From the NCBI GenBank assembly GCA_944323285.1, contig CALURV010000006.1, forward strand, positions 1 to 60,877: a stretch of DNA of 60,877 bases, given 5' to 3'. Of this stretch, positions 1 through 7,675 are shown one piece after another (position 1 is the first letter of the stretch; each line of letters opens with the position of its first letter). Below the pieces are notes generated by a model. That model was not told the origin of the DNA and did not search any database. It saw only the letters and a list, made by a program, of their open reading frames with translations. This DNA is from Candidatus Gastranaerophilales bacterium (GTDB lineage Bacteria; Cyanobacteriota; Vampirovibrionia; Gastranaerophilales; Gastranaerophilaceae). The translations under genes and the position numbers were made by a program.

Positions 1-177
1 GTTCTCTATTCTAGATTTTATACCATCTCCTTTTATTTCATTTTTCTCTACTCCACCATACAAAACGGTTTTTTCTTTATTTACATTTGAATTATCTTTT
101 GCAGAACTACCACCGCCTTTTTCTGTAAATTTACCTTCTTCATCTCTTGGGTGATCTGCTTCATTCCAAACTGCCAT
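1..177 (-). CDS. Partial protein with HPRDxxGKFT N-terminus (3' end outside window)
   Basis: The reading frame is open from an ATG at 177 to the left edge (59 codons), preceded by a good ribosome binding site (AAAGGAGAA). The N-terminus reads MAVWNEADHPRDEEGKFTEK, then a Gly/Ser-rich linker and a Lys/Asn-rich stretch. The W..xxHPRxxxGKFT opening is one I associate with phage or conjugative-element proteins and with polymorphic-toxin-like proteins, where it precedes a variable domain. The functional part lies outside the window, so no activity can be assigned. A terminator-like hairpin just upstream separates it from the fic region. Confidence 0.6.
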   Translation of the reverse strand, partial: MAVWNEADHPRDEEGKFTEKGGGSSAKDNSNVNKEKTVLYGGVEKNEIKGDGIKSRIEN

Positions 178-213
178 ATTTTTCTCCTTTCTTGTTTATG
201 ACTTTTTATGGAC

Positions 214-248
214 ACAAAAAATAGACAAGTTATAAAACCTGTCTATTT
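214..248 (-). terminator. Intrinsic terminator-like hairpin
   Basis: An 8-bp stem (AATAGACA / TGTCTATT) closes a loop of about 12 nt. Read on the minus strand it is followed by a run of six T. It lies between the fic region and the partial gene at the left edge, so it would stop leftward transcription coming from fic. The other strand is also T-rich after the stem, so it may act both ways. Confidence 0.55.
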
Positions 249-506
249 GTATTTATTTTAATTATTTATTATTCTTTGCTATAAAGTAATATTCGATTAC
301 AAAGTGTTTACTTTTCTCTGAAAAACTTACTCAAACTTTCAATATATTATGAATTTTTTCAATTTTATTTATATTTAAACACTATTATCCCTGAAGTTTT
401 GTGATAATGGTCACCTTTTCCTCTTTTAGTACTCAAGTCTCTTATCAAACTCCACTTACATTATAATGTAAATATTATATTTTTTCAACACTAAACTCTT
501 TAATAA
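249..506. other. Non-coding stretch with a possible gene remnant
   Basis: No complete gene is visible between the terminator at 214-248 and the repeat at 507. On the minus strand a frame of about 31 codons (roughly 380-475) stays open and reads like protein (it contains KRGKGDHYHKTSG), but it has no convincing start or ribosome binding site. It could be the tail of a decayed gene. A short inverted repeat (ATTATC / GATAAT) lies inside the same stretch. Confidence 0.25.
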
Positions 507-587
507 AAAAGGACTCTTTTATCAGCCAAAAGAGAATTTTAAGTTATATCGCAAAAAATCTTAAAAAATCATAAAAAGAAATTCTCT
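507..587. repeat. Left copy of an 81/82-bp direct repeat flanking fic
   Basis: It differs from the copy at 1880-1961 by one inserted T and two substitutions. Each copy holds a 7-bp hairpin (CTCTTTT / AAAAGAG) followed, on the minus strand, by a T-run, so it can act as a leftward terminator. It also holds a longer-range 9-bp inverted repeat (AGAGAATTT / AAATTCTCT) that competes for the same CTCT bases. This copy lies immediately downstream of the fic stop codon. Confidence 0.85.
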
Positions 588-627
588 ATTTCTTGGAAAA
601 ATAATTTTCTCATTTATACTCATTATA

Positions 628-1683
628 CTATGCTTTAGTATACCAAGCTCCACGAGTGTTTCCATGCTTTATTAAATAATCTTTTTTAACTAAATTTGCA
701 AGGTGTTTTTTTATAGTATTAATATTTGTATTCGTTAGTTCTGCTAATTCAGAAATTGTTGCTCTCTCTTTTGTTTCAAAAACTGTCATTATTTTCGCAG
801 ATATTTCCGGCAACTCAAGATTGGAAATCTTTCTTAGTTCTGTATGCTCCAATTTATATTCAAGTCTTATTTTTTGTTTCTGCAAGGTCTTTAAGAAAAA
901 CATTAGCCAAGGAGTGTAATCCGGATTATTATTCAATGTCATTTGAGTTTGACGTAATGCTCTGTAATATGCTTCTTTATTATCCTCAATAATTGACTCC
1001 ATAGAACTATATGGAATATATTTATAACCTGCTATTAGTAGTAACAAATTGGTTATAGCTCTGGATAATCTTCCGTTACCATCTTGAAAGGGATGAATAG
1101 CAAGAAAATTTACAACAAAAATACCTATAACTATCAATGGATGATAAAATCTATCTTTAAGATTTTTATTCGTCCATTCTACCAGTTCTTGCATTTTTAA
1201 AGGTGTTTCAAATGGAGTTGCTGTTTCGAATACAATCCCTAATTCTTTTCCATCATTATCATAAGCAGCTACTGCATTTGATATTTTTTTATATTCACCT
1301 TTATGCTTTTCATCCTTTAATGAATATTCAAGTAATATTTTATGTAATTGCTTGATATAGTTTTCTGATAAAGGAATAACTTCCCAATCTTCAAAAATTG
1401 TATCTGCAAGTTTTGCATAACCTGCAACTTCTTCTTCATCACGGTTTGCAAAAGATTGCTTATTTATTCTAGATAGTAATTCTTCAACTTGCTTATCAGA
1501 TAACTTATTCCCTTCAATACGATTTGAAGAACCTACACTTTCTATTGTTGCAACTTTTTTCAATGCTTGTAATTTTTCAGGTGACATTTGTTGCCAAAGT
1601 TTCCAGCTACCTTTGAACTCATCTATTTCACTTATTATAGAAAGCATCTGACTATTAAATTTTATATCTAGATTTTCAAACAT
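628..1683 (-). CDS. Fic family protein with C-terminal winged helix
   Basis: Fic enzymes usually transfer AMP from ATP to a hydroxyl group of a target protein. The full active-site motif HPFQDGNGRLSR is present at residues 197-208. An inhibitory helix motif of the (S/T)xxxE(G/N) type, SNRIEGN, lies at residues 53-59, upstream of the Fic core, making this a class II, self-inhibited Fic. The last 70 or so residues look like a winged helix-turn-helix (TISELAELTNTNINTIKKHL), so the protein may also bind DNA. The length of 351 residues is normal for this architecture. Its own promoter is packed with phased repeats that would suit autorepression. The gene stands alone, between two copies of a direct repeat, next to tRNA-Ile, which suggests a mobile cassette. 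The target is unknown. Confidence 0.93.
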   Translation of the reverse strand: MFENLDIKFNSQMLSIISEIDEFKGSWKLWQQMSPEKLQALKKVATIESVGSSNRIEGNKLSDKQVEELLSRINKQSFANRDEEEVAGYAKLADTIFEDWEVIPLSENYIKQLHKILLEYSLKDEKHKGEYKKISNAVAAYDNDGKELGIVFETATPFETPLKMQELVEWTNKNLKDRFYHPLIVIGIFVVNFLAIHPFQDGNGRLSRAITNLLLLIAGYKYIPYSSMESIIEDNKEAYYRALRQTQMTLNNNPDYTPWLMFFLKTLQKQKIRLEYKLEHTELRKISNLELPEISAKIMTVFETKERATISELAELTNTNINTIKKHLANLVKKDYLIKHGNTRGAWYTKA

Positions 1684-1688
1684 AAAAT

Positions 1689-1735
1689 ACCTAATTAGAC
1701 CTAATATAACCTAATAATATATTTTTTTACCTAAT
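1689..1735 (-). promoter_or_regulatory. Phased ACCTAAT operator array in the fic promoter
   Basis: The heptamer ACCTAAT (ATTAGGT on the coding strand) occurs at 1689, 1699, 1709 and 1729, spaced exactly 10, 10 and 20 bp apart. All copies therefore face the same side of the helix. They cover the spacer and -10 of the likely fic promoter, and the copy nearest the gene supplies the AGG of its ribosome binding site. A protein bound here would block both transcription and translation start. The winged helix of the Fic protein itself is the obvious candidate ligand (inference). Confidence 0.65.
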
Positions 1736-1741
1736 TGTCAA
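1714..1741 (-). promoter_or_regulatory. fic promoter
   Basis: On the minus strand a perfect -35 TTGACA (1736-1741) is followed after 16 bp by TATTAT (1714-1719), a five-of-six match to the -10 consensus. The ATG at 1683 lies about 30 bp downstream, giving a short leader. The operator repeats overlap the spacer and the -10. Confidence 0.7.
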
Positions 1742-1879
1742 GATGTGATATCTTGCAAAATATATTTTATTCTTACTTTTTCTATTTTTAGACATAAGAT
1801 TGTAACATCTATTTCCAGAGAAAACGAAAGTCTAATAAATATTCCATTATGTCAAAACATGCACTGCAAAAACTTTTAC

Positions 1880-1961
1880 AAAAGGACTCTTTTTATCAGC
1901 CAAAAGAGAATTTTAAGTTATATTGCGAAAAATCTTAAAAAATCATAAAAAGAAATTCTCT
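1880..1961. repeat. Right copy of the direct repeat flanking fic
   Basis: Near-identical partner of 507-587, in the same orientation, with the same internal hairpin and competing inverted repeat. It lies between the fic promoter and tRNA-Ile. It could be an attachment-site duplication left by integration beside the tRNA, or a dispersed repeat found after many genes. The window alone cannot decide between these. Confidence 0.85.
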
Positions 1962-2000
1962 GATTTTGGGTAAAACGCGCAGACCGTGGGATTCTGGCAT

Positions 2001-2026
2001 AAAAAGAGAGACCATAGTCGATCTCT
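2001..2026 (-). terminator. Terminator after tRNA-Ile
   Basis: On the minus strand AGAGATC pairs with GGTCTCT (7 bp including one T-G pair) around a 6-nt loop, followed by CTTTTT. It sits 13 bp beyond the 3' end of the tRNA. Confidence 0.6.
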
Positions 2027-2038
2027 TACTTATAAATT

Positions 2039-2112
2039 TGGGCCATCCTGGACTCGAACCAGGGACCTTACGCTTATCAGGCGTACGCTCTAACCACCTG
2101 AGCTAATAGCCC
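2039..2112 (-). tRNA. tRNA-Ile (GAT)
   Basis: The minus strand folds into a full cloverleaf: a 7-bp acceptor stem (GGGCTAT / ATGGCCC with one T-G pair), anticodon loop CTGATAA giving GAT, and T-loop GGTTCGAGTCC. The discriminator is A and CCA is not encoded. It reads leftward, out of the region of the pilus operon and towards the fic cassette. Confidence 0.96.
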
Positions 2113-2158
2113 TTCTCTTTGTTTATATACTCACATAAACAAATTTAAAAATCAAGTA

Positions 2159-2455
2159 TTATTCTTCTGTTAATGGTCTTAGTAATATTATTGAATTTAA
2201 ATTTAACTGTAAAAAATCATGAACTTCGGCTTTTCTATTTGGGAATTCTCTATGAATCAACTCACAATTTTTTATAGCAACAAATCTCTTTGCGCCATTT
2301 AAAATATCAGAAAGAACTCTATTTTTACGTCCTGTTTTTGGCATAAAAACATTCCCTTTTATTTGATAGTCTTTTGTAATTACCAATACCCTTTCAGACC
2401 ATATGCCGGTTATAAAACTATTATTATCATCTATATTATTATTTTCATCGTACAT
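2159..2455 (-). CDS. Small conserved-looking protein at the end of the pilus operon
   Basis: This 98-residue protein has no signal peptide or membrane segment. It starts with an Asp/Asn-rich tail (residues 1-13) followed by a compact alpha/beta region containing GNVFMPKTGRKNRVLSDILN. I do not recognise the family with confidence; it resembles small cytoplasmic proteins that sit beside type II secretion or pilus genes. It begins 15 bp after pilC on the same strand, so it is probably co-transcribed as the last gene of that operon. A role in pilus assembly is inferred from position only. Confidence 0.7.
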   Translation of the reverse strand: MYDENNNIDDNNSFITGIWSERVLVITKDYQIKGNVFMPKTGRKNRVLSDILNGAKRFVAIKNCELIHREFPNRKAEVHDFLQLNLNSIILLRPLTEE

Positions 2456-2470
2456 ACTTAATGTCCTTTC

Positions 2471-3676
2471 CTATACAGAATATGATTGGAATAGTGGCAA
2501 ATATAAAGATAATGCCAAGAAACAAACAATTACACCAATAAATATTAACAAAATAGGCTCGATTAACTTACCTAAAGTATCAATAATTAAATCTAACTGT
2601 TGATCAATATGTTGAACACATTGTGTCATCAACTCTCCTAAACGTCCGGATTGTTCACCTGTAGACACCATGAACAAAATCATTTTAGGGAATAAATTAG
2701 CTGCTTTTAAAGATTCTGATAAATGTGCACCGGCCTGCATTTTTTTTATTGAAATTTTTATAGCATCTTTCATCACTGAATTTGACAATGTCGTTCTGGA
2801 CAAATATAAACATTCAATTATAGGAATACCAGCATCATATGCAATTTGTAAAACAGTCAAAAAGTTTGAAAAAGCAGCAGCTTTTACCAAATCAGAAATT
2901 AAAGGAATCTTTAATACAAATTCATCAATTTTTCTTTTGGAAGGTTCCCATCTTAACAGGTAAATGAATGACCCTATAATTGCTGCTATACCTAAAGGAA
3001 TAACCATCCATTTGTCTTTTAAAAATTCACCTGAATTAATACAAAATTGTGTAATAGCAGGAAGTTGTTTCCCCTGTTGATCAAACATATCCTTAAAGGC
3101 AGGGAATACAAACATTAACATAACTAATACTACTGCAATTGCAAGTAAAACAACAAATATAGGATATGTAAGAGCTGATATTACTTTTCCTTTTATATCA
3201 CCTTGTTTTTTTAACAATTCAATAAGTCTTTCGAATGTTTTATCAATTTCACCTGAATCTTCACCTGCTTTTGCAAGTCCAATATAAACATGTCCAAATA
3301 GATTAGGATATTTTGAAATTGTATCAGAAAGAGTATAACCTGCAATAATTTGTTTTTTTATTTCTTGAGCTATAAGCCTTACTTGTCTTGAAGCAGCATC
3401 TTTCTCAATAAAAATTAAACTTTCAATAATCGGGAGCCCAGCTTTGTTCAAAGTTAGAAAAGTTTGAGTAAAATCAATCTTTTCCTTTAAAGATAATGAC
3501 TGTAAAGACGATGACTTACTTAGATTATCTTTTGAACCACTCAATTCTGTTACAGAAAGACACTTATAACCTAAATTTTTAACTTTGACGCGGACTTCTA
3601 CTTGAGATTTAGCATCCATCCTGCCTTTTACTCTTTCACCATTCCATTTTTCTGCTTCGTATTCATATCTGGTCAT
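2471..3676 (-). CDS. pilC: Type IV pilus / type II secretion inner membrane platform protein (PilC/GspF)
   Basis: PilC/GspF is the polytopic inner-membrane protein on which pseudopilin subunits are assembled, driven by the PilB ATPase. The 401 residues match the family length. Two T2SSF repeats are visible (about 68-192 and 270-395), each with the typical pattern of Gly-rich cytoplasmic helices (LNKAGLPIIESL, AYDAGIPIIECL; AGEDSGEID, STGEQSGRLGEL). Membrane segments lie near residues 168-192, 223-242 and 375-397. The N-terminal 50 residues form the small domain that usually precedes the first repeat. It lies 12 bp after pilB in the same operon, with a clear ribosome binding site (AAGG). Confidence 0.94.
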   Translation of the reverse strand: MTRYEYEAEKWNGERVKGRMDAKSQVEVRVKVKNLGYKCLSVTELSGSKDNLSKSSSLQSLSLKEKIDFTQTFLTLNKAGLPIIESLIFIEKDAASRQVRLIAQEIKKQIIAGYTLSDTISKYPNLFGHVYIGLAKAGEDSGEIDKTFERLIELLKKQGDIKGKVISALTYPIFVVLLAIAVVLVMLMFVFPAFKDMFDQQGKQLPAITQFCINSGEFLKDKWMVIPLGIAAIIGSFIYLLRWEPSKRKIDEFVLKIPLISDLVKAAAFSNFLTVLQIAYDAGIPIIECLYLSRTTLSNSVMKDAIKISIKKMQAGAHLSESLKAANLFPKMILFMVSTGEQSGRLGELMTQCVQHIDQQLDLIIDTLGKLIEPILLIFIGVIVCFLALSLYLPLFQSYSV

Positions 3677-3688
3677 ACTACCTTAACC

Positions 3689-5857
3689 TCACTCTTTAAC
3701 CGGTCCTAATACACGCAGAAATTCAGAAATTGTAGTTTTACCTTCTATAATATGTTTTAAACAGGCTTGATGCAATGTTTTCATACCTGATCCAACTGCA
3801 ACTTCCTCAATTTGAACATCGTGTGCTCCTTGAGCTATTAATCTTTTTATTTCTTTCGTAATAGGCATTATTTCATATACACCCATACGTCCTGAATAAC
3901 CTTCAAAATTGCATTTTTCACAACCATTAGGTTTATATACAGGCGTTTTCATAAATTCTTGAATTTCTTTTTCCCCACCTGCAATAACTAACTCCGCTTC
4001 TTCTTTCGATGGGAAATATTGAGTTCTACAATGAGGACATAATTGCCTTACTAAACGTTGAGCTATTATACCAACCAACGTAGATGATACTAAATAATCT
4101 TTAGCACCCATATCTATCAATCTTGTAATTGTAGACGCAGCAGAGTTTGTATGCAATGTAGACAACACTAAGTGACCTGTTAACGCAGCTGATATTGCTG
4201 TTTCTAATGTTTCAATGTCACGAATTTCTCCTACCAATATAACATCAGGGTCTTGTCTTAAAATTGCACGCATACAAGAAGCAAATGTTATTCCTGCTTT
4301 CGTATTTATTTGAGATTGATTGATACCATCGATTCTAATTTCTATAGGATCCTCAATTGTAGTTATATTTATTTTTTCATCATTTATTGCTTTTAATAAA
4401 GTATATAATGTTGTAGTTTTACCAGAACCTGTAGGCCCTGTTGTTAGTATAATTCCATTTGGTACACTTTCCATCTTCTTTATAAGTTCAACTTCTTCTT
4501 CAGAAGCTCCAGCAAGTGTCATTTCATCTTTACTGGATGCCATAGAAACAGCTGGTGCTAATATTCTTATTACCATCTTTTCTTGGTCACCTACTGGTAA
4601 AGTATTTATTCTGAAATCATAATCTCTTTCTTTATAAGTTATAGAAAAAGATCCATCTTGAGGTCTTCTATGTTCAGCTATATTCATTTTTGATATTACT
4701 TTTAAACGAGTTAATATAGCAGATTCTGTTTTTGCAGGTAATCTTAAAGCTTCTCTTAATATACCATCTTTTCTGTATCTTACAGCATAACCATCTAATC
4801 TTGGTTCTATATGAATATCACTTGCCTTCATATCTATACCATCTGATATGATTTTATTTACAAATTTTACTACTATATTTGAATCATCTTTTAATTCTTT
4901 CTGTGCCTGTTCGAATAGAGTTTCTTCTCTATCAAAAGCTAAAGCTTGTTTTTCTATTTTTTTAATTATTTTACTTGTTGACTTTTTCTGTTCATTAAAC
5001 AAACTTTGCATACACATTGCAAATTCATAATGTGTAATAATTAATATGCTTGGTTTTAATCCAGTTAAAAAGATAATATCATTTATTACTTTTTTATCAT
5101 TAGGATTAACCATACCAACTACTAAAACTTTATCATCATAACTTATCGGAATAACCTTATTTAGTTTAATAAAGTCTTCGGGAAGCATTGACAATACAGC
5201 ATCTGAAACTTTTAATTGTTCTGCCGTAACTGCTTCATAGCCTTGTTGTGCAGTAAGTGCTTTTTTTAAATCTTGAAGAGTAATTACCCCTTGTTGCACA
5301 AGTACTGTTCCTAAAGGAACCTGGGTTTTTTTTGATTCAACTAACGCATTAAAAATTTGTTCTTTTGTAACAAATCCCATTTGAACCAGAACTTCACCAA
5401 TTTTCTTAGATGAAAATCTTTCATCTCCAGGAGTTACAGTATATTCTGAAGAATCATGATATTCTGAATATTGATTATCTTCAGAAATATCTTCTTGAGA
5501 TGAATCATCATCATATTTTAATTTTATTAAATCATCACTATCAGAACTGTCAAAATTCTGTACGGCTGAAATATTTTCATTAAATTCAATATGCAAATTT
5601 GATTTTACATATTGTATCAACTTATCAAAATCAGTTTCATCTATCACTTTAAAAGAAATTTTTTCGCTATTTAAAATTTTCTTTATTACAGAAGTGATTT
5701 TACTTTGACTAGAATTAACTGTTACTATTACATATACTGTTTCTCTTGAAATACAAACCGGAATATAAGAATTTTTAACTAAATCTACAATATCAAACAT
5801 TGATATTATCGAAAAATCCATAATTGGTTTAAGTTTATCAACAACCAGACTTGTCAT
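3689..5857 (-). CDS. pilB: Pilus assembly / secretion ATPase (PilB/GspE)
   Basis: This hexameric cytoplasmic ATPase powers pilin or pseudopilin polymerisation. Residues 1-145 are an acidic, poorly conserved extension. Residues 150-260 form an MshEN-type domain (IGEVLVQMGFVTKEQIF, LGTVLVQQGVITLQDL), which binds cyclic di-GMP in some homologues. The catalytic part follows: Walker A GPTGSGKTTT near residue 472, Walker B with VILVGEIRDIET, and His box ALTGHLVLSTLHTN. A zinc site of two CxxC pairs (CPHC near 603, CEKC near 646) marks it as an assembly rather than a retraction ATPase. The length of 722 is long for PilB because of the N-terminal extension. It lies between the secretin and pilC in one operon. 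Confidence 0.95.
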   Translation of the reverse strand: MTSLVVDKLKPIMDFSIISMFDIVDLVKNSYIPVCISRETVYVIVTVNSSQSKITSVIKKILNSEKISFKVIDETDFDKLIQYVKSNLHIEFNENISAVQNFDSSDSDDLIKLKYDDDSSQEDISEDNQYSEYHDSSEYTVTPGDERFSSKKIGEVLVQMGFVTKEQIFNALVESKKTQVPLGTVLVQQGVITLQDLKKALTAQQGYEAVTAEQLKVSDAVLSMLPEDFIKLNKVIPISYDDKVLVVGMVNPNDKKVINDIIFLTGLKPSILIITHYEFAMCMQSLFNEQKKSTSKIIKKIEKQALAFDREETLFEQAQKELKDDSNIVVKFVNKIISDGIDMKASDIHIEPRLDGYAVRYRKDGILREALRLPAKTESAILTRLKVISKMNIAEHRRPQDGSFSITYKERDYDFRINTLPVGDQEKMVIRILAPAVSMASSKDEMTLAGASEEEVELIKKMESVPNGIILTTGPTGSGKTTTLYTLLKAINDEKINITTIEDPIEIRIDGINQSQINTKAGITFASCMRAILRQDPDVILVGEIRDIETLETAISAALTGHLVLSTLHTNSAASTITRLIDMGAKDYLVSSTLVGIIAQRLVRQLCPHCRTQYFPSKEEAELVIAGGEKEIQEFMKTPVYKPNGCEKCNFEGYSGRMGVYEIMPITKEIKRLIAQGAHDVQIEEVAVGSGMKTLHQACLKHIIEGKTTISEFLRVLGPVKE

Positions 5858-5869
5858 TTGATATTTTTC

Positions 5870-7657
5870 CTAAAGTTCTGCCACATCTTCTGTATCTTTT
5901 ATAATTCTAGGAGTCATCATTATAAGTAATTCTTCCTTTGAAATTGTTTTATTTTGACTTCTGAAGAAGAATCCAATAATTGGAATATCCCCTAAAATAG
6001 GTATTTTACCGGTAGAATTTTGTTCTTCTTGTTGAATCATACCACCTAGAAGTAATGTTTCTTCATCCTTTATTCTGACATTTGATAAGTCTAAATTATG
6101 TCTTTGAAGCAATGTTGCAGCTATATAATTTTCTCTTGTATATGGATCAACATCAGTTATTGTTTGGTAAATAGAAGAATAATCAGGTTTCATTGTTAAT
6201 GAAACATATCCGTCTGGACTAATAAAAGGAAGTATCTCTATTTTTATACCATTATCTTCTCCTATGTTATAAGTTTTCTGAGAAGCAGGCATCATCATTG
6301 ACCCAGTCGAATATGTCGCTAACAACTGAACTGTTGTTGATTCAATATAATCTTGTGTCAAGTCAATAACTGATTTTTTACCATTAGTTATAACTATTTT
6401 AGGATTAGCTAACATTCTACCTTTTTTATTATCTATTAAATATGTAATCGTTTGAGACAATGTACGAGCACCTTGCCCATTACTTGGCCCATGCCACATA
6501 TATGCTGATGATTGCGTAGTTGTTCCGTTAAATGTAAGATTTATATGTTTACCGTTAAATGCCCACTCATTATTAAAGGTTCTTGATCCTTCTTCTGATA
6601 ATGCTATTATTGAAACCTCCAGATATGCTTGTGGTTGTTTTCTGTCATTTTCTACAATAAAATCATTAACCATTTGAATTTGTTGTTCACTACCACCAAC
6701 CATTGTTAAAGTACCAAGTTCAGGTTGAACATATATCGAAATTGAAGGTTTTGCCTGAAAAGAATCAAGATTTGATGTTTTAATACCACTTGTCATAACA
6801 CAAGCAACAGTACCCCCACCCAGAGTACCTTCTTCTGCTTTCTTTAAGCCTGTTTCCATTTTGAAATTAGCATTTACTTGAGCTTTATATGAACCTACTG
6901 CTGATCCATCTTTTTGCAAAGATCCATTAAACGGCAATTGAAATAATGTTTCACATACCATTTTTGCCATTTCAAATGGAGTTGTATGATTTACTCTATA
7001 TGTTGTCATCGCAGGTTTCTTATCAAATCTATCAACTATCTTCTTCGCCAGAATATAATCATTTTCCGTACCAAATATTAATAATTCATTTTTGTCAGCA
7101 TTTGTTGTTACAATAGGACCAAAAGATAACCCTGGAGTATTTAAATTAAAAACACTTGTATTAAGAAAATGTGCAATATATGCGGCATCTACATATTTAA
7201 CTGGTAATATTGTTATGTTGTCTTTTGTTAGATTCAAATTTTCTGCACTATTCGTAGATACAACTAACATTGTTTTATCCTTTATAACATATGTCAGTCC
7301 ACACATTTTCATAACCATTTTGAAAGCATCTTCTAACGTAACATCAACCAAATCTAAAGTAACACTTCCTGTTGCAGAGTTATGGAATACTATATTCAAA
7401 CCAGCTTTATCTGCAAACATTCTTAAAACTTGTTGAACATCTGTATTTCTTAAACTCAAATTAATTAATTGACCGTTATCATTAAAATTGACATCTCCTT
7501 CCAATCTGATTTTATTAGGAATGTCATATTCCGTACGAACATCCAGATTATCAATATCATATTCTTGAGGAGCAGCAATTGCTATATTACTCGCAAGCAC
7601 TGACATACACCCTGCCACCAACAATAGTTTTGATATGTTTTTTAAACTTTTCTTCAT
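5870..7657 (-). CDS. Secretin, outer-membrane pore (PilQ/GspD family)
   Basis: Secretins form the outer-membrane ring through which pili or substrates pass, so this gene implies a two-membrane envelope. The protein starts with a Sec signal peptide (KKSLKNISKLLLVAGCMSVLASNIAIA). An N0/STN-type domain follows (about 55-135), then an N1-type domain (about 140-215), and the C-terminal secretin domain ends with DEETLLLGGMIQ and PILGDIPIIGFFF. The length is 595 residues. No AMIN domain of the kind seen in proteobacterial PilQ is visible. A possible Cys at the end of the signal peptide region (residue 17) sits inside the hydrophobic core, so a lipoprotein is not convincing. The gene lies between the PilP/GspC-like gene and pilB. 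Confidence 0.92.
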   Translation of the reverse strand: MKKSLKNISKLLLVAGCMSVLASNIAIAAPQEYDIDNLDVRTEYDIPNKIRLEGDVNFNDNGQLINLSLRNTDVQQVLRMFADKAGLNIVFHNSATGSVTLDLVDVTLEDAFKMVMKMCGLTYVIKDKTMLVVSTNSAENLNLTKDNITILPVKYVDAAYIAHFLNTSVFNLNTPGLSFGPIVTTNADKNELLIFGTENDYILAKKIVDRFDKKPAMTTYRVNHTTPFEMAKMVCETLFQLPFNGSLQKDGSAVGSYKAQVNANFKMETGLKKAEEGTLGGGTVACVMTSGIKTSNLDSFQAKPSISIYVQPELGTLTMVGGSEQQIQMVNDFIVENDRKQPQAYLEVSIIALSEEGSRTFNNEWAFNGKHINLTFNGTTTQSSAYMWHGPSNGQGARTLSQTITYLIDNKKGRMLANPKIVITNGKKSVIDLTQDYIESTTVQLLATYSTGSMMMPASQKTYNIGEDNGIKIEILPFISPDGYVSLTMKPDYSSIYQTITDVDPYTRENYIAATLLQRHNLDLSNVRIKDEETLLLGGMIQQEEQNSTGKIPILGDIPIIGFFFRSQNKTISKEELLIMMTPRIIKDTEDVAEL

Positions 7658-7675
7658 AATATATATCTAGCTCCT

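Noticed and set aside
1689-1735. Short tandem repeats as a CRISPR array
   Set aside because: The repeats are 7 bp with 3-13 bp spacers and overlap a promoter; they fit operators, not CRISPR. No CRISPR array or cas gene is visible in the window.
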